A stretch of DNA of 64,000 nucleotides from an uncultured Christensenellaceae bacterium (GCA_910588155.1 CAJUPB010000001.1:1-64000); one strand, 5' to 3'. Positions 47,252-57,174 are shown, numbered from the stretch's first letter. A program made the numbers and translations. The notes: a model not told the origin generated them from the letters alone.

Positions 47252-49552
47252 GTGAAACTTGTTGTTATCGAAGGTATAGGTAAGAAAGAGACTGTCGAAA
47301 AGTATCTCGGAACGGGATATAGAGTTTTTGCCACGAAAGGGCACGTCGTGGATTTGCCGCAAAAATCGCTTGCGGTCAACGTAAAGAAAAATTTCGAGCC
47401 GAAGTATGTCGTTATGGACGATAAAAAAGATACTGTTAAAAGTCTTTTGGAAGCGGCTTCGAGAGCCGACGACGTTTTGCTTGCCACCGACCCGGACAGA
47501 GAAGGAGAGGCTATTTCTTGGCACGTAGCGAATCTTTTGAATATTCCGAAAGATAAGCCTGCGCGCATAGAATTCAACGAGATAAGCAAGAAAGCGGTTC
47601 AGAATGCGCTTAAAAGTCCGAGAGTCATAAACGAAAACCTTGTCGATGCGCAACAAGCCAGAAGAGTTTTGGACAGACTTGTCGGCTATAAGCTTTCTCC
47701 CGTTTTATGTCGAAAGATACAAAGCAAGTTAAGTGCCGGCAGAGTTCAGTCCGTTACTTTGCGCCTGGTAGTGGAAAGAGAAAGAGAAATATTGAACTTT
47801 AAGCCGGAAGAATACTGGCCGTTTTTCGCCATTCTCGAAAACAGCGAGAAGTTCAAAGTAAAAGCTTCTCTGGTCACGAAAAACAAGAGCAAAATCAAAT
47901 TACAATCGAAAGAAGACGTCGACAGAACGGTTGCCGAACTCGAAGGCAAGGACTTCGTTGTTTCCAATATTAAAAAGTCGGTAACGAAATCAAAGCCGCC
48001 GGCACCGTTTATTACAAGCACGATGCAGCAAGATGCTTTGAACAAGTTGGGAATGTCGTTGAAACAGACTACGTCCGCAGCGCAGGCATTGTATGAAGGC
48101 GTGGACGTAGAGGGAGAAGGTAAAGTAGCTCTTATTACTTATATAAGAACCGATTCCACACGTGTATCTGCCGATGCGCAAAGCGAAGCAAGAAAGTACA
48201 TCGAAGAAAAGTTCGGGGAAAAGTATGTTCCGACAAAGCCGAACGTTTATAAAACAAAAAAAGGGGCGCAAGACGCTCACGAAGCAATACGCCCCATATC
48301 GCTTGCCAGAACTCCCGAAAGTTTGAGAAGCAGTTTAAACAAATATCATTTCAAGCTTTACAAATTGATTTACGAACGTTTTCTTGCAAGTCAGATGAGC
48401 GAAGCGACATACAACTCTATGAGTGTGGATATCACGGCAGGCGATTACGGTTTCAGAGTGGTCGGAAAAACCCCGTTGTTTGCGGGATATACCGCCGTAT
48501 ATAACACTTTCACCGATGACGCAAAGGACGAGGATGACGGAAACAACGTCAAACTTCCCGAGATGACCGTCGGAGAGATTCTCAAACTTGCAGAGTACAA
48601 ATACGAGCAGAAGTTTACGAAGCCGCCTGCGCGATTTACCGAGGCGAGCTTGGTTAAGATGATGGAAGAAGTCGGCATCGGACGTCCCGCGACTTTTACT
48701 CCCACGATTACCATACTTTTTTCGAGAGAGTATGTCGAAAAGGAGGGCAAGGACGGCAAGTATATAAAGCCTACCGAACTCGGAATGTCGGTTGTCGATA
48801 TGTTAATAAAATATTTCCCCGAAATTATGGACATTGAATTTACCGCCAGAATGGAAGAAAAACTCGATGACATCGAAGACGGCGGCAAGATTTGGCAAGA
48901 CGTTGTGGCATCATTTTACGACGGATTCGAAGAGAAAATTTCCATTGCGATGGGTGACAGTTTCAGCCTTAAAGAACCCGACAAAGCCACTGACATCAAA
49001 TGTGAAAATTGCGGCGCGAAAATGGTTATCAAAACAGGAAGATTCGGCAAGTTTCTTGCCTGTCCTAATTATCCGAAGTGTAAGAACACAAAGCCTGTGG
49101 ATGAAAACGGCAACGTAATAACCGCCGCGTCCAAATCCGAAGACGCGCAGTCCGACGTAATCTGCGAAAAGTGCGGGCGCACGATGGTAATCAAGCAAGG
49201 AAAGTTCGGTCCGTTTCTTGCTTGCCCCGGATATCCCAAATGCAAGAACATCAAGAATTTGGAAGGGGAGAAAAATGTTCCGACAGAGATTTTGCCGCCC
49301 TGTCCGAAATGCGGCAAACCTCTCAAAAAAATAAGTTCGCGCGGGTCATTTTTTTACGGTTGTACGGGATATCCCGAATGTAAATTTACGTCGAGCGATA
49401 AGCCTATCGAAGGCAAGTGCCCCGAATGCGGAAGTTTTCTCGTCGAGAAAAAATATGCCGCGGGAATGTTTGTCAAGTGCGGCAACAAAGAATGTTCTTA
49501 TAAGGTCAAAGCGGATGAAGCTCCTGTCGAAAAAAATGATTCCGACATTTGA
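47252..49552 (+). CDS. topA: DNA topoisomerase I
   Basis: About 766 residues. Toprim domain with DPDREGEAISWH, catalytic tyrosine in ALITYIRTDSTRVS, GRPATFTPTITIL, then four C-terminal zinc-ribbon repeats (CENCG...CPNYPKC, CEKCG...CPGYPKC, CPKCG...CTGYPEC, CPECG...CGNKEC). The N-terminal motif is LVVIEGIGKKETVEKYL where most TopA read VESPAKAKTI; the essential Glu and the Lys four positions later are kept. The start is uncertain: GTG 47252, about 10 bases after AAGGTGG, gives the standard N-terminus; TTG 47243 and TTG 47225 are in frame upstream. Confidence 0.94.
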   Translation: MKLVVIEGIGKKETVEKYLGTGYRVFATKGHVVDLPQKSLAVNVKKNFEPKYVVMDDKKDTVKSLLEAASRADDVLLATDPDREGEAISWHVANLLNIPKDKPARIEFNEISKKAVQNALKSPRVINENLVDAQQARRVLDRLVGYKLSPVLCRKIQSKLSAGRVQSVTLRLVVEREREILNFKPEEYWPFFAILENSEKFKVKASLVTKNKSKIKLQSKEDVDRTVAELEGKDFVVSNIKKSVTKSKPPAPFITSTMQQDALNKLGMSLKQTTSAAQALYEGVDVEGEGKVALITYIRTDSTRVSADAQSEARKYIEEKFGEKYVPTKPNVYKTKKGAQDAHEAIRPISLARTPESLRSSLNKYHFKLYKLIYERFLASQMSEATYNSMSVDITAGDYGFRVVGKTPLFAGYTAVYNTFTDDAKDEDDGNNVKLPEMTVGEILKLAEYKYEQKFTKPPARFTEASLVKMMEEVGIGRPATFTPTITILFSREYVEKEGKDGKYIKPTELGMSVVDMLIKYFPEIMDIEFTARMEEKLDDIEDGGKIWQDVVASFYDGFEEKISIAMGDSFSLKEPDKATDIKCENCGAKMVIKTGRFGKFLACPNYPKCKNTKPVDENGNVITAASKSEDAQSDVICEKCGRTMVIKQGKFGPFLACPGYPKCKNIKNLEGEKNVPTEILPPCPKCGKPLKKISSRGSFFYGCTGYPECKFTSSDKPIEGKCPECGSFLVEKKYAAGMFVKCGNKECSYKVKADEAPVEKNDSDI

Positions 49553-49569
49553 AAAGACGGCATAATAAA

Positions 49570-49598
49570 TTGATTTTACCGCAAAATTTTAGTATAAT
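49570..49598 (+). promoter_or_regulatory. Promoter of hslVU
   Basis: TTGATT (49570-49575), a 17-base spacer, perfect TATAAT (49593-49598). The start would be near 49605, followed by AAGGAG at 49613-49618. No CIRCE- or CtsR-like repeat was recognised beside it. Confidence 0.8.
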
Positions 49599-49626
49599 GA
49601 ATAAAAGCGGTTAAGGAGACAGTTAT

Positions 49627-50160
49627 ATGGATTTTAAAGGTACTACCATAGTTGCGGTCAAGCGTAACGGAAAGACCGTCATAGCAGGCGACGGTCAAGT
49701 AACCGGCGGACAGAGCATTGTTATGAAGAGCAATGCAATAAAGGTTCGCCGTATTTATGACGGAAAGGTCATAACGGGCTTTGCCGGCTCGGTTGCCGAT
49801 GCATTTACTCTTTCGGAGAGATTCGAAGAGATGTTGAACAAATACAGCGGAAATTTGATGAGAAGTGCGGTAGAGCTGGCTATGCTGTGGCGCGGAGACA
49901 AAGCGTTGCGGCAGCTCGAAGCTATGATGATAGTGGCAGACTCTGCGGAAATTTATATCGTTGACGGCACAGGCAACGTCATCGAGCCGGAAAACGGAAT
50001 TTGCGCGATAGGCAGCGGGGGGAACTTTGCTCTTGCCGCGGCGAGAGCGTTGTCTGCAAACACGAAAATGTCGGCAAGAGAAATTGCCGTCGAGGCAATG
50101 AGAATCGCATCGGAAATTTGCGTGTTTACCAACGGTAAACTTACCGTCGAGGAGGTGTAA
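49627..50160 (+). CDS. hslV: ATP-dependent protease subunit HslV (ClpQ)
   Basis: A 177-residue proteasome-like threonine protease. The protein starts [20 protein letters not shown]; the family nucleophile is the first Thr of TTI, here residue 6 after Gly5, so four residues plus Met must be removed, as in proteasome beta propeptides that are cut after Gly. The following [13 protein letters not shown] and [15 protein letters not shown] blocks are intact. AAGGAG precedes ATG 49627. It is one base from hslU. Confidence 0.95.
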   Translation: MDFKGTTIVAVKRNGKTVIAGDGQVTGGQSIVMKSNAIKVRRIYDGKVITGFAGSVADAFTLSERFEEMLNKYSGNLMRSAVELAMLWRGDKALRQLEAMMIVADSAEIYIVDGTGNVIEPENGICAIGSGGNFALAAARALSANTKMSAREIAVEAMRIASEICVFTNGKLTVEEV

Positions 50161-50161
50161 T

Positions 50162-51472
50162 ATGGAATTGTCGCCCAAGCAGATAGTTGCGGAATTGGAC
50201 AGATATATTATCGGTCAGCAGGATGCGAAAAAAGCCGTGGCGATAGCATTGAGAAATCGTTATCGCAGAAGTATGTTGCCCGACGAGATAAAAGACGAAA
50301 TTACGCCGAAAAACATAATTATGAAAGGACCTACGGGCGTCGGTAAAACCGAAATTTCCAGAAGACTCGCAAAGCTCGTCAAAGCGCCTTTTATTAAAGT
50401 CGAGGCAACAAAATTTACAGAAGTCGGCTATGTCGGAAGAGACGTCGAATCTATGATTAGAGATTTGGCGGAAGTTGCGGTCAGGCTTGTAAAAGACGAA
50501 AAAATCGCCGAAGTGGAAGAAAAAGCCAGACACGATGCGGAAAGCAAAATCGTTGACGCTTTATATTCCGCAAGAAAAAAGCAGAGTTCGGAAACGCCCG
50601 ACAAAATTTTAAAGTCGAATATTTTGGACGAATTACAGAGCGGAAAGTTGGATAACCATATGCTCGAATTGGAACTTAACGACGCGCCGAAGCCTATGGA
50701 GATAATTCCCGGAAGCGGTGCGGAAATCAATATCGGGGATATGTTCGGAGGGCTGTTCCCGAAAAAGAAAAAAAAGCGCAAGCTCTCCGTTAAAGAAGCT
50801 ATGAAGTTGCTCGTATTGGAAGAGAGCGAAAAGCTTATCGATATGGATGCCATAAACAGCGAAGGCTTGAAAAGAGCGGAGCAGAGCGGCATAATCTTTA
50901 TCGACGAAATCGACAAAATAGCAGGTAAGGGAAGTCAGGGCGGTCCCGATGTTTCCAGAGAAGGTGTGCAAAGAGATATTTTGCCCATAGTCGAAGGATG
51001 TACGGTTATGACGAAATACGGCGCGCTTAAAACAGACTATATTTTGTTTATAGCGTCGGGAGCTTTTCACGTCAGCAAAATAAACGATTTGATTCCAGAG
51101 CTTCAAGGTCGTTTCCCTATAACGGTGGAATTAAACAGTTTGACATACGAAGATTTCGTAAACATATTTACTGTTCCCGACAATGCTGTGACAAAGCAGT
51201 ATGCCGCTATGTTACGCGTGGACAATATCGATTTGCAGTTCACAAAAGACGCAATCGAGGAAATGTCCAAAGTGGCGGTTGCGGAAAACGAAACGACGGA
51301 AGATATAGGCGCGAGACGTTTGCATACCATTATGGAAAGCCTATTGGAGGACGTCAGTTTCAATGCTTGCGGCGACCACCCTATGATTAGCATAAATATC
51401 GATGCCGATTACGTCAAAGAACATTTGAGCAAACAGATTAAAAAGCACGATTTGAGAAAGTTTATTTTATAA
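50162..51472 (+). CDS. hslU: ATP-dependent protease ATPase subunit HslU (ClpY)
   Basis: A 436-residue AAA+ unfoldase that feeds Hsl[22 protein letters not shown] opens the protein, Walker [18 protein letters not shown], intermediate domain from about 110 to 220, Walker [12 protein letters not shown], sensor 2 [11 protein letters not shown], and the C-terminal tail ending RKFIL, which docks into HslV. Complete and intact. Confidence 0.97.
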   Translation: MELSPKQIVAELDRYIIGQQDAKKAVAIALRNRYRRSMLPDEIKDEITPKNIIMKGPTGVGKTEISRRLAKLVKAPFIKVEATKFTEVGYVGRDVESMIRDLAEVAVRLVKDEKIAEVEEKARHDAESKIVDALYSARKKQSSETPDKILKSNILDELQSGKLDNHMLELELNDAPKPMEIIPGSGAEINIGDMFGGLFPKKKKKRKLSVKEAMKLLVLEESEKLIDMDAINSEGLKRAEQSGIIFIDEIDKIAGKGSQGGPDVSREGVQRDILPIVEGCTVMTKYGALKTDYILFIASGAFHVSKINDLIPELQGRFPITVELNSLTYEDFVNIFTVPDNAVTKQYAAMLRVDNIDLQFTKDAIEEMSKVAVAENETTEDIGARRLHTIMESLLEDVSFNACGDHPMISINIDADYVKEHLSKQIKKHDLRKFIL

Positions 51473-51487
51473 CTTAACGGAGTGACG

Positions 51488-52744
51488 ATGATTAGAATTC
51501 CCAAAGGAGTCAAAGATGTTTTGCCGCAGGACGGATATAAGTGGCAATATGTCGAAAGTGTTGCGCGCAAAATTTGCAAGCTTTCCAATGTCAAAGAAAT
51601 CAGAACGCCTACTTTCGAGTATACGGAACTTTTTACGCGTTCGATAGGTGACGATACCGATGTTGTATCAAAAGAAATGTATACATTTGAAGACAAGGGC
51701 GGTCGCTCGCTTACGCTGAAACCGGAAGGTACGGCGTGTGTTGCGAGAAGTTATGTGGAAAATTCGTTGGAAGCCGAGTCTTTACCGTTAAAAATGTTTT
51801 ATATTACGCCGGTATTCCGTTATGAAAATCCACAGGCCGGCAGATACAGAGAGCATCATCAGTTCGGCGTCGAGGTTTACGGCGCGGCAAGCGCGCTTAT
51901 GGATTACGAAGTTATCAGACTTGCTTACGATTATTTGTCTGCGCTCGGAATCAAAGAATTGAAATTGCGTCTGAACAGTATCGGATGTCCTGTTTGCCGA
52001 AGCAAATACAATGCGGCATTGAAAGAATATCTTTCGAGCAAAATGGACTCGCTTTGCACTACTTGTAAAGAACGTTTCGCAAAGAATCCTCTGCGGATAA
52101 TCGACTGCAAAGTGCCGTCCTGTAAAGAAGTTGTTTCGGGTACTCCGAGAATAATAGATTATATTTGCGACGACTGCAAAGAACATTTGAGACAGTTGGA
52201 AGAATATTTGACCGAAGCAGAAATTACGTATGAAATCGACCCAGATATTGTACGCGGTTTGGATTATTACAACAAGACGGTTTTTGAATTTGTCACTACG
52301 GCTTTGGGCGCGCAGGGCACTGTCTGCGGCGGAGGTCGTTATGACAGGCTTGTGGAATCCGTCGGAGGAAAGCCTACGCCTTGTGTCGGTTTCGGACTCG
52401 GTCTGGAAAGATTGATAATGCTGATGGAAGCATTGAACTTGCCTTTCGGCAATGACAACGGAATCGATGTTTTTGTTATGAATCAAAATGCCGATTTTGT
52501 CAAGCAGTGTCTTTCTATGGTCAGAACATTGCGTTCGAACGGAATTTCGGCGGAAACGGATTATACGGGGCGCAGTTTGAAAGCGCAGTTTAAATATGCG
52601 GATAAGATAGGCGCCAGACACGCCGTCGTCATTGGTGAGAGCGAAGTTTCAAGCGATAGATATTCGGTAAAAAGATTTTCCGACGGAAAAATATTCGAAA
52701 TGAAAAAGGACGAAATCGTCGGATTTCTTCAAGGTTGCAGATAA
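51488..52744 (+). CDS. hisS: Histidyl-tRNA synthetase
   Basis: A 418-residue class II synthetase. Start IRIPKGVKDVLPQDGYKW, motif 2 YITPVFRYENPQAGRYREHHQF, histidine-specific GLDYYNKTVFEF, motif 3 GFGLGLERLIML, and a C-terminal anticodon-binding domain. ATG 51488 is five bases after CGGAG; GTG 51482 overlaps that site. The aspS gene that usually follows hisS and precedes tcdA is absent. No T-box leader precedes it. Confidence 0.96.
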   Translation: MIRIPKGVKDVLPQDGYKWQYVESVARKICKLSNVKEIRTPTFEYTELFTRSIGDDTDVVSKEMYTFEDKGGRSLTLKPEGTACVARSYVENSLEAESLPLKMFYITPVFRYENPQAGRYREHHQFGVEVYGAASALMDYEVIRLAYDYLSALGIKELKLRLNSIGCPVCRSKYNAALKEYLSSKMDSLCTTCKERFAKNPLRIIDCKVPSCKEVVSGTPRIIDYICDDCKEHLRQLEEYLTEAEITYEIDPDIVRGLDYYNKTVFEFVTTALGAQGTVCGGGRYDRLVESVGGKPTPCVGFGLGLERLIMLMEALNLPFGNDNGIDVFVMNQNADFVKQCLSMVRTLRSNGISAETDYTGRSLKAQFKYADKIGARHAVVIGESEVSSDRYSVKRFSDGKIFEMKKDEIVGFLQGCR

Positions 52745-53418
52745 TGGAGCAGTTTGCTCGGAACATTCCTTTGCTCGGAGAAGTCGGACAGAAGAAACTT
52801 AATGCCTCGAATGTGTTGATAGTCGGCGTCGGTGGCGTCGGTGGCTACGCGTTGGAAATGCTTGTCAGAAGCGGTATCGGCGCGTGCACTATCGTCGATA
52901 TGGACAAGATTGATATTACCAACATCAACAGGCAAATATTGGCGTTGCATTCGACGATAGGAAAAAGAAAAGTTGATGTGGCGGTTCAGAGAATCACGGA
53001 TATAAATCCACACATTGCAATCACGGCGTATTGCGAGCGCTATACAAAAGATATCGAAGAGAAAATATTTTCGGCACGGTACGATTATTGCGTGGATGCA
53101 ATCGACAGTGTGAAGGACAAAATCGATTTGATTCTTGCTTGCAAACGACATAACGTAAACTGCATTTCCGCTCTCGGCGCAGGTAACAGACTTGTTGCCG
53201 ATTTCGAAGTCAAAGACATATATTCCACGAGCGGAGACGGTTTGGCAAGAGCCGTACGCAGTCGTCTGCGAAAAGAGGGCGTGGAATCGCACAAGACGGT
53301 GTGCGCCGTATCGAATCCGAGAATCGAAAACGCTTTAACCGCAAGTATATCGTATGTTCCGTCGGCTATGGGTTGCATTTTGGCGCAGGAGGTTATAAAA
53401 GATTTGTTATGCATATAA
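52744..53418 (+). CDS. tcdA: tRNA threonylcarbamoyladenosine dehydratase (TcdA/CsdL)
   Basis: A 224-residue E1-like/ThiF-fold enzyme that cyclises t6A37 to ct6A in ANN-decoding tRNAs. N-terminal RNIPLLGEVGQKKL, nucleotide-binding VLIVGVGGVGGYALEML, DMDKIDITNINRQ and DAIDSVKDKIDLI are typical of TcdA; the region YSTSGDGLARAVRSRLRKEG also matches. It shares one base with the hisS stop and overlaps the next gene by 10 bases. Confidence 0.92.
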   Translation: MEQFARNIPLLGEVGQKKLNASNVLIVGVGGVGGYALEMLVRSGIGACTIVDMDKIDITNINRQILALHSTIGKRKVDVAVQRITDINPHIAITAYCERYTKDIEEKIFSARYDYCVDAIDSVKDKIDLILACKRHNVNCISALGAGNRLVADFEVKDIYSTSGDGLARAVRSRLRKEGVESHKTVCAVSNPRIENALTASISYVPSAMGCILAQEVIKDLLCI

Positions 53419-53840
53419 TCGAAGAATGCAACGTAATCAAAGTCAAAGGCGACTATGCGATTATAGAGCTGACGCGCAAACCTGAATGTGAGGGTTGCAA
53501 GGCGTGTGCGTTTAACCGTCGCAACACGATTCGAATGACGGCGAAGTGTGAGACGAGCTGTCTTGCCGGCGACAAAGTTATGGTGGAAATGCCTGAAAAA
53601 TCCGTAAAAGGGTCTTGGCTGATTTTGTTTGTTGTGCCTCTTGTGCTTTTGCTGGCCGCCGTGTTAATCACAGCAAGTTCGGTTTGGTATATACAGCTTG
53701 TATCGATTGTAGCCGCTTTGCTCTTGGGGTTGTGCGGCGCGATGCTGTGTGATTTTGCAATAAGACGCCATTCGAAATTTATTCCCACGATTAAAAACGT
53801 AGTCGAAGAAAATAAAAAATTTTTAGGAGAAAACCAATGA
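53409..53840 (+). CDS. RseC/MucC family membrane protein
   Basis: A 143-residue protein: an N-terminal domain with six Cys (7, 27, 30, 33, 47, 51) including CEGCKAC, two transmembrane helices (about 70-90 and 93-115) and a short basic C-terminus. This is the RseC/MucC (SoxR-reducing system) layout: small cysteine-cluster domain followed by two helices. In other bacteria it is linked to sigma-E signalling or Rnf electron transport; neither is nearby. It is translationally coupled to tcdA (10-base overlap) and glyA (4 bases). Confidence 0.83.
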   Translation: MHIIEECNVIKVKGDYAIIELTRKPECEGCKACAFNRRNTIRMTAKCETSCLAGDKVMVEMPEKSVKGSWLILFVVPLVLLLAAVLITASSVWYIQLVSIVAALLLGLCGAMLCDFAIRRHSKFIPTIKNVVEENKKFLGENQ

Positions 53841-55090
53841 TTGATTTGAAATTGATTGCACAGACAGACAAGGAAGTTGCCGAAAGTATGAAGAGAGAGC
53901 TGATTCGGCAGCAGGGCAACATCGAGCTTATAGCAAGCGAGAATTTTGTCAGCAGCGCCGTTATGGCAGCCGTCGGTTCGCATTTGACTAACAAATATGC
54001 AGAAGGTTACAGCGGAAAACGTTATTACGGCGGTTGTCAGTTTGTCGACGAAGTGGAAATTCTGGCAATAGAGAGAGCAAAGCGATTGTTTGGTTGCGAA
54101 CACGTCAACGTGCAACCGCACAGCGGCGCAAACGCCAATCTTGCCGTCTTTTTGGCGCTTCTGAACGTAGGAGACACTGTATTGAGTATGAGTCTTGCAC
54201 ACGGAGGCCATCTTTCGCACGGCAGTCCCGTGAATTTTTCCGGACTCAATTATAACATTATCCCGTACGGTCTGAATGACGAAACGGAAATGATTGATTA
54301 CGACGAAGTGGAAAGATTGGCATTGCAGCATAAGCCGAAATTGATTCTTGCCGGAGCAAGCGCTTATTCCAGAACAATAGATTTCCGTCGTTTCAGAGAG
54401 ATTGCCGACAGAGTGGGCGCATATCTGATGGTGGATATTGCGCATATCGCAGGATTGGTGATTGCCGGCGAACATCCCAGTCCCGTTCCTTTTGCAGACG
54501 TGGTCACAACAACGACGCACAAGACTTTACGCGGACCGAGAGGCGGTATGATTATGTGCAAGGAAGAGCTTGCAAAAAAGATAGATAAGGCTGTTTTCCC
54601 TGGAAGTCAGGGCGGTCCGCTTATGCACGTAATTGCGGGAAAAGCTGTTGCGTTCAAAGAAGCAGGCACTGCGGAATTTAAAACTTATCAAAAACAGGTC
54701 GTCAAAAACGCCAAAATATTGGCGCAAACTTTGGTATCCGAGGGATTGGAGTTGGTATCGGGAGGAACCGACAATCATCTTATGCTCGTAAAGCTCACCG
54801 ATTCCGGTATAACGGGCAAGGAGTTGGAACATTTGCTTGACGAGTGTCACATAACCGTCAATAAGAATGCTATTCCGAATGACCCGCAGTCTCCTTTTGT
54901 TACGAGCGGAATAAGAGTCGGAACTCCGTCCGTGACTACGAGAGGAATGAAAGAGGCAGAGATGACCGTAATCGGAAAACTTATTTCCAAAGTTGTCAAG
55001 GAAAGTGAGAGCGCTTTGGACAGCGTCAATAGAGAAGTTTCCGCTTTATGCAAAAAGTTTCCGCTTTATGCCGACTTGTCCAATATGTAG
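53837..55090 (+). CDS. glyA: Serine hydroxymethyltransferase
   Basis: A 417-residue PLP enzyme making glycine and 5,10-methylene-THF from serine. [33 protein letters not shown], and the PLP lysine motif [18 protein letters not shown] are intact. Complete, typical length. It ends the hisS-tcdA-rseC-glyA run and is followed by a strong terminator. Confidence 0.98.
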   Translation: MIDLKLIAQTDKEVAESMKRELIRQQGNIELIASENFVSSAVMAAVGSHLTNKYAEGYSGKRYYGGCQFVDEVEILAIERAKRLFGCEHVNVQPHSGANANLAVFLALLNVGDTVLSMSLAHGGHLSHGSPVNFSGLNYNIIPYGLNDETEMIDYDEVERLALQHKPKLILAGASAYSRTIDFRRFREIADRVGAYLMVDIAHIAGLVIAGEHPSPVPFADVVTTTTHKTLRGPRGGMIMCKEELAKKIDKAVFPGSQGGPLMHVIAGKAVAFKEAGTAEFKTYQKQVVKNAKILAQTLVSEGLELVSGGTDNHLMLVKLTDSGITGKELEHLLDECHITVNKNAIPNDPQSPFVTSGIRVGTPSVTTRGMKEAEMTVIGKLISKVVKESESALDSVNREVSALCKKFPLYADLSNM

Positions 55091-55120
55091 ACAGCATTGC
55101 AAAAATTATATACGTGTTTC

Positions 55121-55150
55121 AATACCCTATCGTTTTGATAGGGTATTTTG
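55121..55150 (+). terminator. Terminator of glyA
   Basis: An 11-pair perfect stem AATACCCTATC (55121-55131) with GATAGGGTATT (55137-55147), loop GTTTT, then TTG. The 3' T run is short, but the stem's own terminal TT adds to it. It directly abuts the iscR promoter -35 box. Confidence 0.75.
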
Positions 55151-55151
55151 C

Positions 55152-55180
55152 TTGACAAATTCGGGCAACTTATTTATAAT
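55152..55180 (+). promoter_or_regulatory. Consensus promoter of the iscR-like gene
   Basis: Perfect TTGACA (55152-55157) and perfect TATAAT (55175-55180) with 17 bases between. An Rrf2-type repressor encoded just downstream might regulate it; no unambiguous operator palindrome was seen over the promoter. Confidence 0.92.
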
Positions 55181-55213
55181 GTTTGTGAGATATTTAAGTT
55201 CAAGGAGTGCTGT

Positions 55214-55606
55214 ATGAAGCTGTCGACAAGAGCGAGATACGGTTTGAGAGTTTGTTTCCTTCTCGGAGTATCGGGAGGAACGGTATCTCTCACGAAATTG
55301 AGCGAACAGTCGGATTTGAGTTTCAAATATCTCGAACAACTTATGATGAAGTTGCGAAAGGCAAAAATCGTTGACAGTTTGCGGGGACTTAACGGAGGAT
55401 ATTCTTTATCCAAGCCCCCGAGCGAAATAACGGTTTCCGATATTCTCGACGCAATGGGAGATAACTTCGAGTATAATTGCGATACGAGTTGCGAGGACAA
55501 ATATTGCCCTAACAAACGGATTTTCAGAAAGCTGGCGGAAAGTATAGGGAGTGTTTTGCGGCAAACTACATTGCAAGATATGATAGACGATTACAGGTGT
55601 GTTTGA
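55214..55606 (+). CDS. Rrf2/IscR family transcriptional regulator
   Basis: A 130-residue winged-helix regulator beginning MKLSTRARYGLRVCFLLGVS, with LTKLSEQSDLSFKYLEQLM as recognition region and GLNGGYSLSKPPSEITV as wing. Three cysteines (89, 93, 98) sit where IscR binds a 2Fe-2S cluster, though spacing (C-x3-C-x4-C) is tighter than in E. coli IscR. AAGGAG precedes ATG 55214. It heads iscR-iscS-iscU, so it probably senses Fe-S status and controls this operon. Confidence 0.92.
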   Translation: MKLSTRARYGLRVCFLLGVSGGTVSLTKLSEQSDLSFKYLEQLMMKLRKAKIVDSLRGLNGGYSLSKPPSEITVSDILDAMGDNFEYNCDTSCEDKYCPNKRIFRKLAESIGSVLRQTTLQDMIDDYRCV

Positions 55607-55613
55607 AAAAATT

Positions 55614-56798
55614 ATGAGAAAAGTTTATTTGGATTATTCGGCAACTACGCCGTTGGACGAATGTGTTTTCGAAGCTATGAAGCCGTATTTTACGGAGAAG
55701 TTCGGAAACGCGAACAGTTTGCATTGTTTCGGAAGAGAAGGCGCCAATGCCGTCGATGCCGCACGCCGAAAAATTGCGGAATTGTTGAAGGTAAAACCTA
55801 CGGAAATCTATTTCACGTCGGGGGGAACGGAAAGCGACAATTGGGCATTAAAGGGTATTGCGTCGGCATATTCGCAAAAAGGCAAGCGCATTATAGTGAG
55901 CAGCATAGAGCACGCTGCTATGCTTGCATCCGCAGAACAGTTGGAGAAAAGCGGCTATGACGTAGTTTATTTGCCTGTCAACGATATGGGAGTGGTATTG
56001 CCGGAGTATTTGGAAAAGGCTATAACCGACGATACATCTCTCGTGTCCGTGATGGCGGCTAATAACGAAATCGGCACATTGCAGCCAATAAAGGAACTTT
56101 GCGAAATTGCACACAGGCACGGAGCACTTTTTCATACGGATGCCGTTCAGGCAATGGGGTCCGTTCCCGTGGATATTCGCGGCTGGAACGTTGACTTGCT
56201 GACTTTTTCGGCTCATAAATTTTACGGTCCGAAAGGAATAGGCGCTTTATATATCAAAAGCGGAATAAAGCCGGATAAATTTGTTACGGGCGGACATCAA
56301 GAACGCTCTATGCGCGGAGGTACGACGAACGTGCCTGCCGTCGTCGGAATGGCGGAAGCTTTGAAACTAGCTCTCGACAATCTCGAAGATAATTCTTCGA
56401 AAGTTAAAGAGCTTCGAGATTATTTTGTGAAATCTATCGAGCAGAGAGTGCCTTATGTGGTTTATAACGGAGACAGGCTGCACAGATTGCCGCAAAATGC
56501 TAACTTTGCTTTTGAATTTATAGAAGGCGAGTCGCTTTTGTTGCGTTTGGATATGGCGGGCATTGCGTGTTCATCCGGGTCTGCGTGTTCATCAGGGTCT
56601 CTCGACCCTTCGCACGTGCTGTTGGCGACTGGACTGCCGATTGAAAAGGCGCACGGTTCCATAAGATTTTCTTTCGGAAAGTATACTACGAAAGAGGATG
56701 TCGATTATGTGATAGAGCAGGTAGTGAAAGCGGTTGAAGATTTGAGAAAGCTGTCCCCGCTTTTCAGCGAGTTTAAAGGAGAAAAACAATATGTATAA
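55614..56798 (+). CDS. iscS: Cysteine desulfurase (IscS/NifS type)
   Basis: A 394-residue PLP enzyme supplying sulfur. VYLDYSATTPLDECV at the N-terminus, PLP lysine in FSAHKFYGPKG, and the active cysteine Cys325 in SGSACSSGSLDPSHVL. An additional cysteine (Cys319) precedes it, and codons 319-323 and 325-329 form a nearly exact 15-base direct repeat (one mismatch), an oddity in the mobile catalytic loop. ATG 55614 lies 8 bases after the regulator stop. Overlaps iscU by 8 bases. Confidence 0.94.
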   Translation: MRKVYLDYSATTPLDECVFEAMKPYFTEKFGNANSLHCFGREGANAVDAARRKIAELLKVKPTEIYFTSGGTESDNWALKGIASAYSQKGKRIIVSSIEHAAMLASAEQLEKSGYDVVYLPVNDMGVVLPEYLEKAITDDTSLVSVMAANNEIGTLQPIKELCEIAHRHGALFHTDAVQAMGSVPVDIRGWNVDLLTFSAHKFYGPKGIGALYIKSGIKPDKFVTGGHQERSMRGGTTNVPAVVGMAEALKLALDNLEDNSSKVKELRDYFVKSIEQRVPYVVYNGDRLHRLPQNANFAFEFIEGESLLLRLDMAGIACSSGSACSSGSLDPSHVLLATGLPIEKAHGSIRFSFGKYTTKEDVDYVIEQVVKAVEDLRKLSPLFSEFKGEKQYV

Positions 56799-57174
56799 CG
56801 AAAAAGTAATGAATGAATTTTCCAATCCGCAAAACGTCGGAGAGCTTCCCGATGCAAACGGAGTAGGCACTGTCGGAAATGCGACTTGCGGAGACATAAT
56901 GAAGATTTTTATGAAAATCGACGAAAATGACGTCATACAAGACGTAAGTTTCCAGACTTTCGGTTGCGCCGCAGCTATTGCGACATCGTCCGTCGCTACG
57001 CGAATGATAAAAGGCAAGACGATTGAAGAAGCTTTGAAAGTCACAAACAGGCAAGTCGTCGAGTCCCTCGGCGGACTTCCCGCACAAAAACTGCATTGTT
57101 CCGTATTGGCGGAAGAAGCGATTAAAGCTGCCGTTCACGATTATTTGGAAAACTATAAAAAGCAAAAAGCGTAA
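56791..57174 (+). CDS. iscU: Fe-S cluster scaffold protein IscU/NifU N-terminal type
   Basis: A 127-residue scaffold with the three ligand cysteines in GNATCGDIMKIF, TFGCAAAIATSS and LHCSVLAEEAI. MYNEKVMNEFSNPQNVGEL is the family N-terminus. It overlaps the iscS end, so scaffold and sulfur donor are co-translated. Downstream genes that often follow in Clostridia (mnmA, alaS, ireB) are not present. Confidence 0.95.
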   Translation: MYNEKVMNEFSNPQNVGELPDANGVGTVGNATCGDIMKIFMKIDENDVIQDVSFQTFGCAAAIATSSVATRMIKGKTIEEALKVTNRQVVESLGGLPAQKLHCSVLAEEAIKAAVHDYLENYKKQKA

